DNA of 64,000 nucleotides from Eumeta japonica. Taxonomy: Eukaryota > Arthropoda > Insecta > Lepidoptera > Psychidae. Under the pieces are notes generated by a model that had not been told where the DNA came from, did no database searches, and worked only from the letters and a program-made list of their open reading frames with translations. The translations under genes and the position numbers were made by a program. The stretch lies in contig BGZK01001022.1 in the NCBI GenBank assembly GCA_005406025.1, positions 124,001 through 188,000 of the forward strand. The letters are read 5' to 3'. This document shows, piece after piece, positions 26,401 through 36,942 of this stretch (the stretch's first letter is position 1; each line of letters opens with the position of its first letter).

Positions 26401-26420
26401 TCACCTATCACTTTTATTGA
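11451..26420 (+). CDS. SLC25A35: Mitochondrial carrier gene B (SLC25A34/35 type), complete
   Basis: Five exons, 11451-11689, 13868-14014, 23090-23269, 23841-23989 and 26236-26420, join in frame through GT-AG introns. They encode 299 aa, the normal length for a three-repeat mitochondrial carrier. The start MDFLIGGVAGAGASFF matches the family start. The three signature segments are NPMDVIKTRLQLQ (about residues 18-30), TPSFVVKARMQ (about 119-129) and CPMDVITTRLYNQ (about 220-232). Signature 2 lacks the usual acidic residue and signature 3 has T for K, as in SLC25A34/35 and OAC1 relatives. Expected role: exchange of a carboxylate across the mitochondrial inner membrane; the substrate cannot be read. 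Intron 2 is 9 kb and full of retroelements. Gene A is its close tandem copy and gene C a distant one. Confidence 0.88.
11690..13867 (+). other. Intron 1 of gene B
   Basis: AT-rich, no gene visible. A family 1 dispersed repeat lies at 13120-13365. The donor GTACCT follows a split Arg codon (CG|T) and the acceptor is CTTTCAG. Confidence 0.6.
13120..13365 (+). repeat. Dispersed repeat, family 1, copy 2
   Basis: Shares the CACCGCCTATGGACAC, CCAGAGGAATCAC and GGCCTTTTGGCT blocks, and the AAGTTGACCACAACATACC end, with the copies at 1605 and 22660. A purine-rich run of GGAAGG and GAGG repeats fills the middle. This copy is outside the block shared with gene A. Confidence 0.5.
14840..15180 (+). repeat. 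LINE-like 3' end repeat, copy 1
   Basis: A block reading GTGTCCGACTTTTATGGACT, then AAAAACCTCC and CCATAGGCTAGGGCT, recurs as GTGTCCGACTCGCACGGACT, then AAAAACCCCC and CCATAGGCTATGTAGGC, at 20690-20830. Both copies are preceded by a G-rich GGGGAAGG patch. The conserved, non-coding character suggests the 3' UTR of a retroelement family. The preceding frame at 14613-14906 gave no recognisable domain. Confidence 0.4.
15790..17640 (-). mobile_element. GC-rich retroelement (family R), copy 1, minus strand
   Basis: Read on the minus strand this matches 52191-53342: matching landmarks are the start GATATTCATA, the motif SRECDRLREYLRQLV, the block containing LPVCACAMMRARS, and the 3' tail near GAACTG. 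It is interrupted by a TIR element at 17060-17486. The copy at 52 kb is followed by a reverse transcriptase tail, so this is probably a truncated or non-autonomous jockey-like element. The long plus-strand frame at 15813-16577 is antisense to it and is not a gene. Confidence 0.55.
17060..17486. mobile_element. 427-bp TIR element nested in family R
   Basis: The ends GAGCCTGTCCACAT and, inverted, ATGTGGACAGGCTC extend into ~70-bp inverted repeats with about five mismatches. The flanks are TAA (17057-17059) and TTA (17487-17489). The undisturbed site is present in the 52-kb copy as GGCCTGCGTTAGCCCCCG in reverse complement, which proves insertion. A 3-base TWA-type target duplication fits PIF/Harbinger elements (inference). 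The interior is dense in ACGT motifs and has no transposase. Confidence 0.75.
18397..18888 (+). pseudogene. BEL/Pao gag fragment
   Basis: A 163-aa frame contains LPKTLVDLPTFSGNVSEW followed by an FRAVYNDTLG helix. This pattern is typical of the gag region (DUF1759-like) of Pao elements. It ends early at a stop after FNGILKFK, where the family normally continues. Confidence 0.7.
19185..19409 (+). pseudogene. BEL/Pao zinc-knuckle segment
   Basis: The frame shows CFRCLRDRH and CKTCRSGHHRLLH, the paired CxxC...H motifs that follow gag in Pao elements. It lies 14 bases upstream of the protease-like frame, in a different register, so the polyprotein is broken. Confidence 0.7.
19424..19855 (+). pseudogene. 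BEL/Pao aspartic protease-like segment (DUF1758)
   Basis: ALFDEGSTFILIDEQVA is the family's active-site region, where the usual motif is LLDxGS/A; here Asp is followed by Glu-Gly-Ser. The end LIGQDNWGLI matches the usual LIGxDN block. A stop follows. Confidence 0.7.
20131..20640 (+). pseudogene. BEL/Pao reverse transcriptase/RNase H remnants
   Basis: The 20131-20397 frame has EKILGLHWDIKNYTLDF and IPRLELQAALLSVRLA, typical of the RT-RNase H junction of Pao elements. After a frame change, 20410-20640 has IVWTDSRTVLFWIRS and RWVPTKLNVADD, typical of the RNase H part. The catalytic RT core upstream is absent. Confidence 0.7.
20690..20830 (+). repeat. LINE-like 3' end repeat, copy 2
   Basis: Second copy of the block described at 14840. 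Here it directly follows the BEL/Pao remnant. The downstream 20830-21370 is non-coding with no recognised element. Confidence 0.4.
21766..22290 (-). pseudogene. Jockey-like LINE ORF1 (gag) fragment
   Basis: Read on the minus strand, this shows a zinc knuckle CVLCKSSGHTANYL near 22100-22150 whose last Cys is replaced by Tyr. Then comes APSENIKALMSVISIIDIGE and a helical end LVEAIKNSKI before a TAA near 21766. This arrangement is typical of the C-terminal half of jockey-clade ORF1 proteins. Frames change at least once between the two parts, and ORF2 does not follow. Confidence 0.65.
22660..22985 (+). repeat. Dispersed repeat, family 1, copy 3
   Basis: Same position relative to exon 3 of gene B as copy 1 has relative to exon 3 of gene A. 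Its start marks the right edge of the ~8-kb insertion. Confidence 0.55.
23990..26235 (+). other. Intron 4 of gene B
   Basis: No gene is visible. About 24669-24690 resembles the end of a GTCCATTGATTACGTGAG-type element, but a matching inverted end could not be fixed. A short GC-rich patch lies at 25900-25960. Confidence 0.5.
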
Positions 26421-26423
26421 TAT

Positions 26424-26429
26424 AATAAA
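26424..26429 (+). other. Polyadenylation signal of gene B
   Basis: AATAAA starts four bases after the TGA (26418-26420), as in gene A. Confidence 0.6.
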
Positions 26430-26849
26430 CCTTCAAAGAATTTGGTTGTTTCATTTACTATAAGGTCGATAGTGGAAGAAAAATTATAGGATAATTGAAA
26501 CTATCGAGCTTATCCTGGTCCGGCTACTAACACTCGCAGAGAAACCCACAGATTGTAGGAAAACATTTGGACCGCAGCACGAAAGACACCGCCGCCGCTG
26601 CGTCTTGCAAAATCTCAAGGAAAGCCCGACATAAGGTTGTGCATGGGGTGTTTGCGTTTTTTTATTGAGAATGAAACTACCCACAAATTAAAAATAAATA
26701 CATTAAGAGATATTAATTTACACGGTCTACAGTATAAATGTAAAACTTTATACAAATTCACTCGACACAGTTATATAGATAGCTATTTCAGCTTATTCTC
26801 CATCACTCGCCCAGTAATTATAAACGTAAAATATTTATGAGAGTACATT

Positions 26850-28340
26850 TGTAAGACTAGTGCATTTAGTTCGTGTTCAGTTCCCTTTATCAGATGAAAT
26901 AATGAAATGCAATTACTTTTATTGTCACTATAAAAATTAAAGACTGGTTTTGTATTGCGAAAAGTGCCAAAAACAGTAAGTGAACGAAGGTATGTGCCGT
27001 ATATTTTTAGGTTACATACATTTTAAATTTAAATCAAAACAAGTCAATAGTTACATAAATTTCACAGTACGTATAAATCCAGTATACATAAATAAAGAAA
27101 CAAATAAAATGCACTTAATTCATTTTTACTATTGACACTCCCAAATAGAAAAGACAAATTAATCTATGACCCGTATGGGTTATGATTTGCTAGTAAAAAT
27201 GTGCTTTTATTAATGTTTTTAGTTTTATACGTATTATGAAAACAGGAATATTTTGAATTCGTCGTTTTCGTGTGTTTCGTTCATATATGTAATCAATTTG
27301 CTAACCAGATGTATTTACGTTAATAACCTTATAATTTTTGTATGGATAACAAAATTTGTAAGATTTACTAATTCATAAATGCAAAAGTGTCTTTGTCTAC
27401 CTATCTGTCTGTTACATTTTCAACAATCAGTTCTGTGGTTTGCGCGTTTAAATACGCGCAAACCACTGAACTGATTTTAATGGGAGATATATTAGACCTT
27501 AAAAAATGATATAAGCTGCATTTTTTCGCGAAAATAAAACGTGGAGGAGGTAAAATAGAGCATGGAAATTTGTATGAGACTAGATCATTTTCCAAGTTGA
27601 TGACATAAATCTTTATTATTCAGGGTTTGTACGGTAAAAAAATTACATTTATGCTTTTAGTAAAAATCTATGTATATATGAAACTCAAACTGTCTGTTGC
27701 ATTTAAGTTCTTTTGACGCAAATACCATTTATCCGATTTACTTGTTTCTTTGAGTAATTATCTGGTCACGTAATAAAATAAACTTTCTTACATAAATAAT
27801 GTACGAAATAAATAAACAGTGGCGATAATGGTGAATCAAGTCGGAACAAAGACGCGTTTGGCGCGCTTAAACGGCCCGCGTTGAGTAAACCACAATAGAT
27901 ACATAAAATTAATTTGTTACATAATTGTAAATCTTGATAAGAGCTTCAAAAAAGTCAGCAATAGCATGTTTGCGCCTTCTAAGTTCGGCCGACAATAAAA
28001 ATTTTAGTATTTAAAATAACCACAGCGATCGAAGGCAAGCAATCGCCGGCGGTGGCGGGGCAGCAATGATTCTCATGCCACTTATTTACAGAATTAAAAT
28101 AAATAAAAAGAACCGGACTGTGCAAAAATAAATTAAAAAGATGGAAATGAGACGACTAAAAAAATTATGCAATCAAATACAGTTCAATCAAATGATTTAC
28201 AAAGATTCGTGTTTCGTTACTTGCTGCAACTCTTGCTACATGCATACCTTAAAGCCAATTAATTGCGTTAGAGTAAGTCGTTAAAGTGGTTGTTCAAAAG
28301 TGTAATAATTTCATTTCGTTCCCATTTGTCATTTCAAAGT
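26850..28340. other. B-specific 1.5-kb block in the 3' flank
   Basis: This lies between two segments that are adjacent downstream of gene A. It is AT-rich, with phrases such as AAACCACTGAACTGATTTTA that recur in lepidopteran repeats, and a strong hairpin at 27427-27474. No gene is visible. It is either an insertion in B or a deletion in A. Confidence 0.4.
27427..27474. repeat. 48-bp near-perfect hairpin
   Basis: Arms of 21 bp starting TCAGTTCTGTGGTTTGCGCG match at 20 of 21 positions around a TTAAAT centre. The arm itself is part of a dispersed-repeat motif, so a local inversion duplication within a repeat is the simplest origin. Confidence 0.75.
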
Positions 28341-28597
28341 TTTTCTAAATACACAAACTGTATCTATTGTTGTGATCTCCTCTTAAACCCCTTCATTTTG
28401 ATACACCACTCGGTGTGTTTGTAAAAAAAAATTATAATGCCTCATTTGGTGTTAAAAATCCACCTTTTTGATTTTCTATAATTTTCATGTACCAAGTGAC
28501 ACTTGCACAACCAAGAAAAATCTAGCGCCGTATTGTTTAGTAGGTATTTCATCATTTGAATTAAATATAATTTCATCACTCGTGTTTTATACATATA

Positions 28598-29251
28598 TCG
28601 GGTGTCAATTAAGCCCCAGGACGGCTATATATTTTTTCTGGTGACGTATTTTTGTAAAAGGTCAAGGTTATTTCTTAAGTAACTTTTAACGAGGAATCCA
28701 ATAGTTTTCTTTAATTCGACCTTGAATTTGTCCTTCAAGGTTATTTTAAGGTCAACTTGTTTTTTTTTTAATGGAAGTCTCCATTTTTCCTATCGGTAAT
28801 CTATAATTAATTAAGCACAAAATTTTGGATTCAGGCAGATACATGATTCAGATGCAGTGAACCTAAAACATCTCACGCAAGCAACTCAATAGTGACAAGC
28901 AAGGAGACCTTTACAAACGTTTATTCATTCATAAATCTTTTAAGGTTTGATGACAATACTCTTGACAATTTTTGTACAATTTACCTTGATTTTATAACAT
29001 TTTTTTACGATCACTCTAAATGCCATTTCGGACATGCAATTTTGCACATTATCGAGTGCTGGTGCTAAAAATGGGTTTTTATTAAAAAAAAAAGTTGTCC
29101 TTAAAATAACCTTAAAGTTCAAATTCAAGGTCAAATTAAGGTCACTATTGGTATTCTTGTTGAAAGATATTCCAGAAATGACCTTGATCTTTTTTAAAAA
29201 TGCTTTGCCTAAGAAAATATTCAGCCATCCCGGGATTTAATTGACACCCGG
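28598..29251. mobile_element. 654-bp long-TIR element with TA target site
   Basis: The left end TCGGGTGTCAATTAAGCCCC and the inverted right end CCGGGTGTCAATTAAATCCC continue as imperfect inverted repeats for about 200 bp. A TA flanks each side (28596-28597 and 29252-29253). The equivalent place downstream of gene A lacks the element, confirming insertion. TA targets suggest Tc1/mariner mobilisation (inference). No transposase is encoded; the small frames inside are fold-back shadows. Confidence 0.8.
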
Positions 29252-29273
29252 TATTGTCCAATACATGTGACTG

Positions 29274-29432
29274 CCTGATTGACGGAGTCGGTAGTGAGCC
29301 TACTTAATGCGGCGAAGGCGTGGATTTCGAATCCCACAAAAACAAACATTCACTTGATTCGAAATTAATGTTTGTTTGAGTCTCGGTGTTCCTATACGTG
29401 CAAATATTGACAAATAAAAATCAAGTGAGTCA
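29274..29432 (+). mobile_element. tRNA-derived SINE-like element, copy 2
   Basis: Counterpart of 7236-7395, with a box A-like segment ending GGTAGTGAG and box B-like TGGATTTCGAATCCCA. It marks the right limit of the segmental duplication on the gene B side. Confidence 0.55.
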
Positions 29433-29713
29433 ACTGCGTGTGCGCGTCTGCAAGTCTGAACCTTACAACGAAAAGTGGTTATTGTGATGTTGTCACTGAA
29501 AAGAAGAATATTTTTGTGTTATAATAAACTTAAAGAGAGAACTATATACAATTCTTTAAATTAAAAAGTAATCCTGCGTATATAATGTGATTTATTACTA
29601 GTTCTTGAAATAAAAACTTAATTAAATTTCTCTGGAAAAAAAATGTTTTATTACAAATAATGTTTTACATACAATATTTCACTTCACCATAGAATTTTAC
29701 ATAACAAAAATTA

Positions 29714-30330
29714 CTAACCTGGAAAAGAAACAACATTTAAAGCTGTTATTTCGTTATAATTGATTCGATTCTCTTTATTTAACGTAACGGCTTCTTCAAA
29801 AATTGTATCTCTTTGACAACTTAACTTGACGTTCGTCCCTTTCGTCCCTTCTAACAAATATTTTGGGGAAAATCCTGTAACTGTGTGTTCAGTTTCATTG
29901 TACCTTCTGGTACATTCGTGGGCAATGGTTCTCCAGGATAATTTATTTTTCTTTTCGTTTATATTACATCTTATTTTATTTACTGACGTTTCGTTTAATC
30001 TCTTATTCAACCCATTCGAGAATGGTGCATTTACCGCCGTGAAAATAATTGGTATATTTTCATTAGCTAGAAAAATTTTAGTCTTTTGAATTTATGCCAG
30101 GATATTGGTCGGAGAGAATAACAACTATTTTATTATTTTCCTGTAATACTTTTTTTACTAACTTTATAAAATCACCTTAGAGTCTTTGCTTACAGCAAAG
30201 ACTCTAAGACTTTGCTTAGAGTAAGCAAATCTTGTAAAATGGTCTACTAGAAGGTGCAAATATGTTTTCGTGGAACGTGAACCACCAAATCCTCCTATAG
30301 TGTCTATATGGGCATTATCTCAAAAGTGTA
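29714..30330 (-). pseudogene. Retroelement integrase fragment
   Basis: Read on the minus strand, the upstream part shows DTIGGFGGSRSTKTYLHLLV followed by DHFTR. ILSDQYPGI comes next, and a 98-aa open end contains WRTIAHECTRRYNETEHTVT then GFSPKYLL. These are the core and C-terminal part of a DDE integrase. Frames are broken near 30180-30230 by a short inverted duplication around AGAGTCTTTGCT. The parent class is not certain. Confidence 0.65.
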
Positions 30331-30354
30331 AGTAGTGTGGCCTAGATGAGACAT

Positions 30355-30440
30355 TAACCCAAATTTCGTTATAATTAATTCGGATTTCTTTATTTAGTGT
30401 AACGGCTTCTTTAAAATTGTATCTCTTTGATAACTTAAAA
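30355..30440 (-). pseudogene. Second copy of the integrase tail
   Basis: About 80 bases match 29745-29830 at roughly 85% and lie on the same strand just upstream of the first fragment. Two related elements, or one element with a duplicated end, must have been present. Confidence 0.55.
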
Positions 30441-32958
30441 CTTAACCTTCACATCTATCTGTCATAAAGCAATCGAATGACATGAGTAAATAAATGCGCG
30501 GCAAATTCAAATTAAATGAAGTGCCGCCCATATCGCCGCAGAGCCGCGCTGATTTAAATATATTTTCGTGGAGATAAACCGTTTGAGTGGAATATTCAGA
30601 ACGTTCCTACTTAAGTTTATCGAATTCATTACACATTAACTTTACTTCTTAGATACCATATTCTCGGCACTGGAACGATAAACTTGTGGTGCTTTTCCGC
30701 GACACTCCATAATACAAAACCATGTTTGTATACTCGAGGTTCGTAAAAGACATTTTAAACCACAAAACTTATTAAAAACGAGGAAACTTGTTTATTAATT
30801 GAATGTCAATCTCACACAAATTATTAATTGTTATCAATTATAAAATAAGTCAATGTCTTCTAAAAAGTAAATAAATTTCTACTTGTAATAAAAATAAACC
30901 ACGAAAGATGAAGAACCACGTACAAAATAGTAGACGTGTTACTTTTTCTGTGACTGCATCAGAACTATTTTGTACAGTTAACAAATATATTTAAGTTTGC
31001 TTTACGCCGATCCCAGATTTGTGTGCAAGTGTGCATCATTTCGCTTGCACTTGCTAAAGTAAATTAATAAAAAACGAGACGAATGTTGGGAGTGGGATTA
31101 TTACCAATAATCGGGAACAAAATTTCAGTTTCTTTGATGGCAGGTGTGCGGACCACCTTTTGCATTTAGCATTTCCCGATAGTCCATAATCTATCGATAG
31201 TTTTGATTCGATGAGTCAAAAGTATCCAAATTATTCAAAACATCTTTATTCCATAGGTTATAATATAACAGTTGCAATACGTCTTAAGATTTAAAAAATT
31301 TACAGTTTTTTTAATTATTTTCACATTTTTTAATTACCACTCGTTCGTAAGGCGGTTATGTTCGATATATCGATTCTATTGCCACCTTCACAATAGCATC
31401 AATAGTACAGATAAGGAGTCTAATACCATAATCCATAAAATCGACTGTATCGATACTATTGAATTGATTTCAATTCATACTATTGAATTGATAATAATGG
31501 TAAGATAATTCAAATCAATACTATCGACGTTATCGTTTAACAGAATATTGAAAATTTTCAGAACATGTATAAATTTTATAAACCATTAAAAGAAGAAGAA
31601 AAAAAACTGAGGGAAGGTCTTTCATCTTTAAAATGACTTTTAAATAAAAGTTTCTTTTGAGACTAGTGATTCATTAATTTAAATGAAATAAACCAATGAC
31701 GAACCTTAAAAGTGACTATTAATCACTTTAATTTTAAAAAGTCAGAGCGGAAACCTAAGTAGCAAGCTCTTAGATAAAAAAAGAATTAATAAATATTATA
31801 GTAAGACTAAAAAAAATGGACTGGTCATAAGTTATGTACGAAAACTATACAATGCTATCTAGAACGATGGCGTGATAGTATTAGTATCGATACTAACCGT
31901 AGTATCGGTGTGAATCATTTCATAGATACTATAAACAATATTGTCAATTTTAAACCAATATTGTCGATACTATTGTTGCTATTAATAGCATTATGGCGTG
32001 ACAATAAAATCAATAAACCTATCAAAATTGTGTGATTTAGCATTAATTCGTTAAATAAACTTAGATCAAGAACTTTTTCTAAAAATGACGATCCTATATT
32101 TTTTCATTTAGATACAAGAATTAAAAACAATACACAATGTAAAGTTCTCACGTGTTGTTTGTTTTCTTTTTACGATATCATTTTATCCTAACTACAGTAG
32201 TACGCTAAAATTAACTTGATTTTTGCAAAATTTGTTTTATTACTGGATAGTACTTTTTTCTTTTAGTGGCAGCCATAATTAACATGAAGAAAAATTGCTA
32301 TGCAGTAACGGCACCGCATCGCTAAGGATATTATTACTCCATGTACACCCGCTCTTCTTTGCCTACCCCATTTGGAAATATTGGCTTGGTCCATGTTACG
32401 TTAAAAAGGAAAATTATTTTCGCTTGAATGCTATCGATGTATCAATTATCGACATTATCAGCTCTATTGGATAAACATTAATGCATCATTAATTCAAAAA
32501 TTAAGAAGCCGATGTATATAAATTTATTTCGTTATTTAATTTTCACTCAATAGTGATACATTAAAGTAGCAGTGTTATTATTTATGCGAATTTTAACCAT
32601 GTGAAACGTCTATTGTGATGTTATGCGATTGCCAGTTCAATATTTCTAATCAAAATCATTGACACTAATGAATTTTATGCAACTTTTTTAATGCATAAAT
32701 TGAAATTTGTCTCTTTAATTTTGAACAACCTACATTTCATGTTATGCATTTACTAAATAACAATCCTTTACACGGTCACTTGCATTTTTATTTTTATTTT
32801 ATAAATATTTAAAGACCTTGGCTTACAATACACAACAAAATGACGTTACATAATTTCACGTGCACGGAAACAACATAATATACGGTATTATGTTCAGAAC
32901 ATTTAACGAGTCATTACACATAACATTAACAACAAAGTAGAGCACAAACGAGACGTTT
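30440..32958. other. Spacer 3' of gene D
   Basis: AT-rich, no gene seen. Between 31190 and 32470 the motif CGATA/TATCGAT and its variants recur about ten times. AATAAA-like signals on the minus strand near 32787-32800 could serve gene D. Confidence 0.45.
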
Positions 32959-35900
32959 TTAATTTTTGTCCATGAAGCGCTTAGCCAATTCGATAAGACG
33001 GGCCCTTTGTTGTTTCTTCATTTCTTCTACGCCAATAAAAGAGCTGAAGCAGGGTACGTGAAATGAACTAACAGGGATCCCTCGGTCTTTTAAACTTTGC
33101 ATCCTTATTCTAGGTCTTCTGTTGGCGGTATCGAATATTTTGAAATACGTTTTATTACCATCAGTATCAACGGCTACTACTCCCTTTTTTGAGGGTTTAG
33201 GATGTGTACATATATATTCTTGGTAAAAATGGCTCTGTTCCTCTTTAATGCGATTTCGCTCACTTTCTGACAATTTGCTCGGAGGTACACCTGCTGTTTG
33301 ACGTACTATGATGTTTTGACCTTTAGCAATCATTTCGTTTATTTTCTTAATCAATATCCTTTTATCGTGTCCATGACCAGTTATACCCAACTGCGCAAGA
33401 ACATCTGTTGTCACACCATCCCCAAAACATTGCCAATTTTCTTGTACTGGTTCTTTCTCTAGATTCTTGTGCTTAATACTAGATAGTTTTGTCTTCTGTT
33501 TTTCTTTTTGCTTTTCTTTTTGTTTAGCTTTTCTCCTTTCAGCAAGCTGGTCTTTTGTCAATGGATAATAACGCCACTTATTATTGCAATCAACATAACC
33601 GTCTACGCCGACGGTTAACCAGTTTCCAGAGGAATCTTGGAATTTCCCTTCATCTATATCAATATCTACCTTTTCATCACAGGGTCCAGTAAAACTAAGA
33701 GGCGCCCAACGTTTATCTGCGCCGATGAATCCATCTTTATTAATTTTGAGCCATTTTTTATTAGGATCCCAAAACCCACCCAAATCACTGCATTGTTTTC
33801 TGCCATCGGGGCCTATGAAGTAACGAGGAACTTCATTGCCAGACTTATCGCGAAGTTTGACTCTGTAGTCTAAGTAAGTATATTGAGTGGACGCTTCAGT
33901 TTTTATTAACTTTATTGGCTTGAAAGCAGAATCGTATTTTGCAATTGGCGCTGTAAACTCTACAAACCACTCATCATCATCAGTTTCAGATTCAAGGCTG
34001 TTCTTATCTTCTGAGCATGAACACGAATATTCACTTTGAGTGTTTTTATTCTGTGACCTGATAAAACAAGAACAACCAGGTCCTTCCGCATCGGGGAGGA
34101 TTTGAATAGCTTGCTGGTAAGTTTTTGTACAAACGTCGTCGCAAATATTCGTGAAAGCACTTTCAATGAAGTTACGTTGATCTCTTTCTAGACGTCGTTG
34201 CATTCGTTCCTTCTTTTTCTGACGTTCCATGTTCTCCTCCTCTGTTCTACCTATTGTATATGTTAAAGGAGGCTTATCTTCATATGGTTGCTGATTAAAT
34301 GTTCTAGGTTTAGGATATATTTTCATAGTCTCTAACGTAACTTTAAACGTGCCATCCTTTTTATGAACGACAAGCAACGGGCGCTTATCTAGTTTCTTTT
34401 TGGGTTCCTTCTTCTTTTTCTTTTTAATTTTAACCTCTCCCGGATTCCTGGCTGCTTTGAACATTGCAATTACATTCCTCGAACAAGCACCAGGCTTCCA
34501 AAAAGGACGGAACTAAAAATCATAAGTATTTACTTTTTTCTTTTCAACTATTATTGGATGCAATAAAAAAAAATGAGCACAAATGAATGGCATAAAATCA
34601 ATATTTAATTGTACACTTATGAAGACATAATGACAGTTAATCCTTCAAGTGATATTATAAAATATTGAAATTAAATTAATTTATTCAGAATATACTTTAG
34701 CTACAGTATGAGAATGAAAATTTAATACTTTTTACTAATCTATTTCTATTTAAGTATGTTTTTGTTAAATTGAATTTAAGTTTAAACACACTCTTGATAA
34801 ATAATGTTAAGTAATCCTTTAAATGTTTTACAGTCACATCACATGTTTTCATTGACATCAATAGGTTGAAAATAATGAATTGATTAATAAAAAGATTTAA
34901 AAGGAATAAACTAATAAAAATATGCTAATAAAATCGTGATAAAATTTAAATTTTGGTTACTGTACACCAAAAACAGCATACCTTTATTCCTGGTACATTT
35001 CCTGAACTCCATAACCATCCCATATTATAAGGCACAGGCACCTTGACGTGAGGGCAACATCCCAAAACACAGTTCCCGTGATATTTTTTAGGCGCTGTAG
35101 ATATTTACAAAGATAGTTTAAAATTCACTGTAAAACTATAATGAATTTGTATAATTTTTAAAGACAAAACTTTCTTTTGTTGCAATGTTTCCGTTTTAGA
35201 GATATTCAAACTATATAAAAAGCATAAGCCAAATTAAAATTTAAATATAGACATATCACTAAATTTAGAAACCATCTTAAAAATGAACTATTTGTTTTAG
35301 ATCTGCCATATTTGTACTACTTTAATATGTAATATTAAAAATAAACAGAGATAAACAATTACTTAATACCTGCGTAATCGAACCAACATTCTATTTTATT
35401 ATCTTTTTTCCCATCGTCTGTTAAAGTGGTAGCTCTTTCTCGTTTCTTTTTCTTTTCAGGCTTAACAGGCTTAATCGCATCCATTAAATTGTGATACACG
35501 GGACACGGTGTTGGCAACTCATGATAGGCTACACCGAAAAGGTCTTCTCCCATCTCTTCGTAACCTCCACACACTTTGCAATAAGTAGTTTCTCTGACAA
35601 AATTGAAAACACATTCGCATGTACAGTAACAGTTATCTATAAGTCTATTTTCATCCGTGTCGCCACATACAGGAACATATATTTCCTGTTTCCTTTCCAC
35701 TTCATCTATCTCCTTAACTTCACAAGAGGTATTTTCACATTTAGTTAGATGAACGTGTGGAAATATTTCAATGGGTAAACCCAAAGAACAGGTACTTTTT
35801 GTACACTCTGGTGCTTTACATTGGGTTTCACTTGTACATACAGTGTATTGCTGTCTCCATTGAGTTCTATGCAATTCATTTTCTGACACAGAACTGGCTG

Positions 35901-36942
35901 GTGGTGGATAATAGATTTCCGATCTCACATCTTCATTGCAACTGCAATAACCCACGTAAAAAACTTTATTCCCAAATGAATATTGTTTTTTTTCATTTCG
36001 GTCAGAATTCGTCTTTATATTATCCATCGTCAATAAACTCGGTACACTTTTGTTGGGTCTAAGATCATTAAATATTTCTTTCCGTAGAGCCGCTGATAAT
36101 TCATCTTTCACTACAGTGTCAATAAAATTCTCTAAAACATTTTTTTTAGTTTCTCTGGTTTTTGTTGAAGTCCCTAACTCTTTCTTTTCGTTTAGTTCAA
36201 TTTTATCATATAAATTGTCTAAATACTCGTTCTCGATTCCTAGTTTGGCCTGTGTTTTAGACTTTCTTTTTGTAGACTTTTTTGAATCTAACTTGTTTAC
36301 TTTATTACGTATAACAATCTTTCCATTTTCTGTTATGTTCTCATCAGCACAATAACGGTTGTTGCTATAAAACGAAGAATTCAATTCTGGATATACAGCT
36401 GTCAACTGTGAATTTTTGGTTTTATCTTTAAAATTACTTAGCCTTATACGTAATTCCAGCGCAATCGTGTGTTTGAAACGAAGGTCTGAAATTATATGGC
36501 ATTTTTCTAAAACTTCGATCGGTAAAGGATTTTGCAATTGCTTTATTTGCTCCAAGTATAAGAAATAATCTTGAGACCATGGAATGATAACGGAACCTAT
36601 ATTTTCTTCTATTGTATGAACTGATATTTCTAATGGAGATTTTTTCATAGCTTCTTCCAACGACTGTACACTAATTTTCAAAAATACAGATTCTTCTATG
36701 GGTTCGACTAATTGGAAAAAAGGTCCATTGGAACTTTTTCGCTTTTTCCTGATTTTTTTTCTCGTCTCGTCTGCGTCCATCGCACCAAAATCATGACATT
36801 GAAAAGGCGGCTGATCTGGATCACACAGAATGATTGAAAACATTTCGGGAAAATCACATTTAATTTCATATAGACTACAGTTTACATAATTCAAGAGCTT
36901 TTCTAATGTCACTTCAAACAAGAACAAATCCAAATCAGCCAT
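32959..36942 (-). CDS. Gene D: uncharacterised Cys-rich insect protein, three exons
   Basis: Exons 35370-36942, 34982-35094 and 32959-34512 join through GT-AG introns (phases 1 and 0) into 1079 aa. The ATG at 36942 is chosen because MADLDLFLFEV aligns with the start of gene F. In order: an N-terminal FLFEV/DFPEMF domain (about 1-190), a Lys-rich linker and a Cys cluster CYCTCECVF...CKVCGGYEEMGEDL (about 438-470) that looks zinc-binding. MGWLWSSGNVPG follows in exon 2, then PFWKPGA, a Lys/Glu-rich charged region, and a Gly/Trp repeat region with SDLGGFW and DGYVD. No signal peptide or membrane segment is apparent. It may belong to the insect DUF4776/DUF4788-type families, but I could not check. 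Splitting it into two or three genes is contradicted by the alignment with gene F. Confidence 0.82.

Noticed and set aside
28940..29240. Two small overlapping frames
   Set aside because: They lie in the inverted ends of the 654-bp element and mirror one another.
32959..34464. 501-codon frame taken as a separate gene starting MFKAARNP
   Set aside because: An acceptor 48 bases upstream and a 113-base exon with MGWLW join it in frame to the 35370-36942 frame, and the joined protein aligns end to end with gene F through this region.
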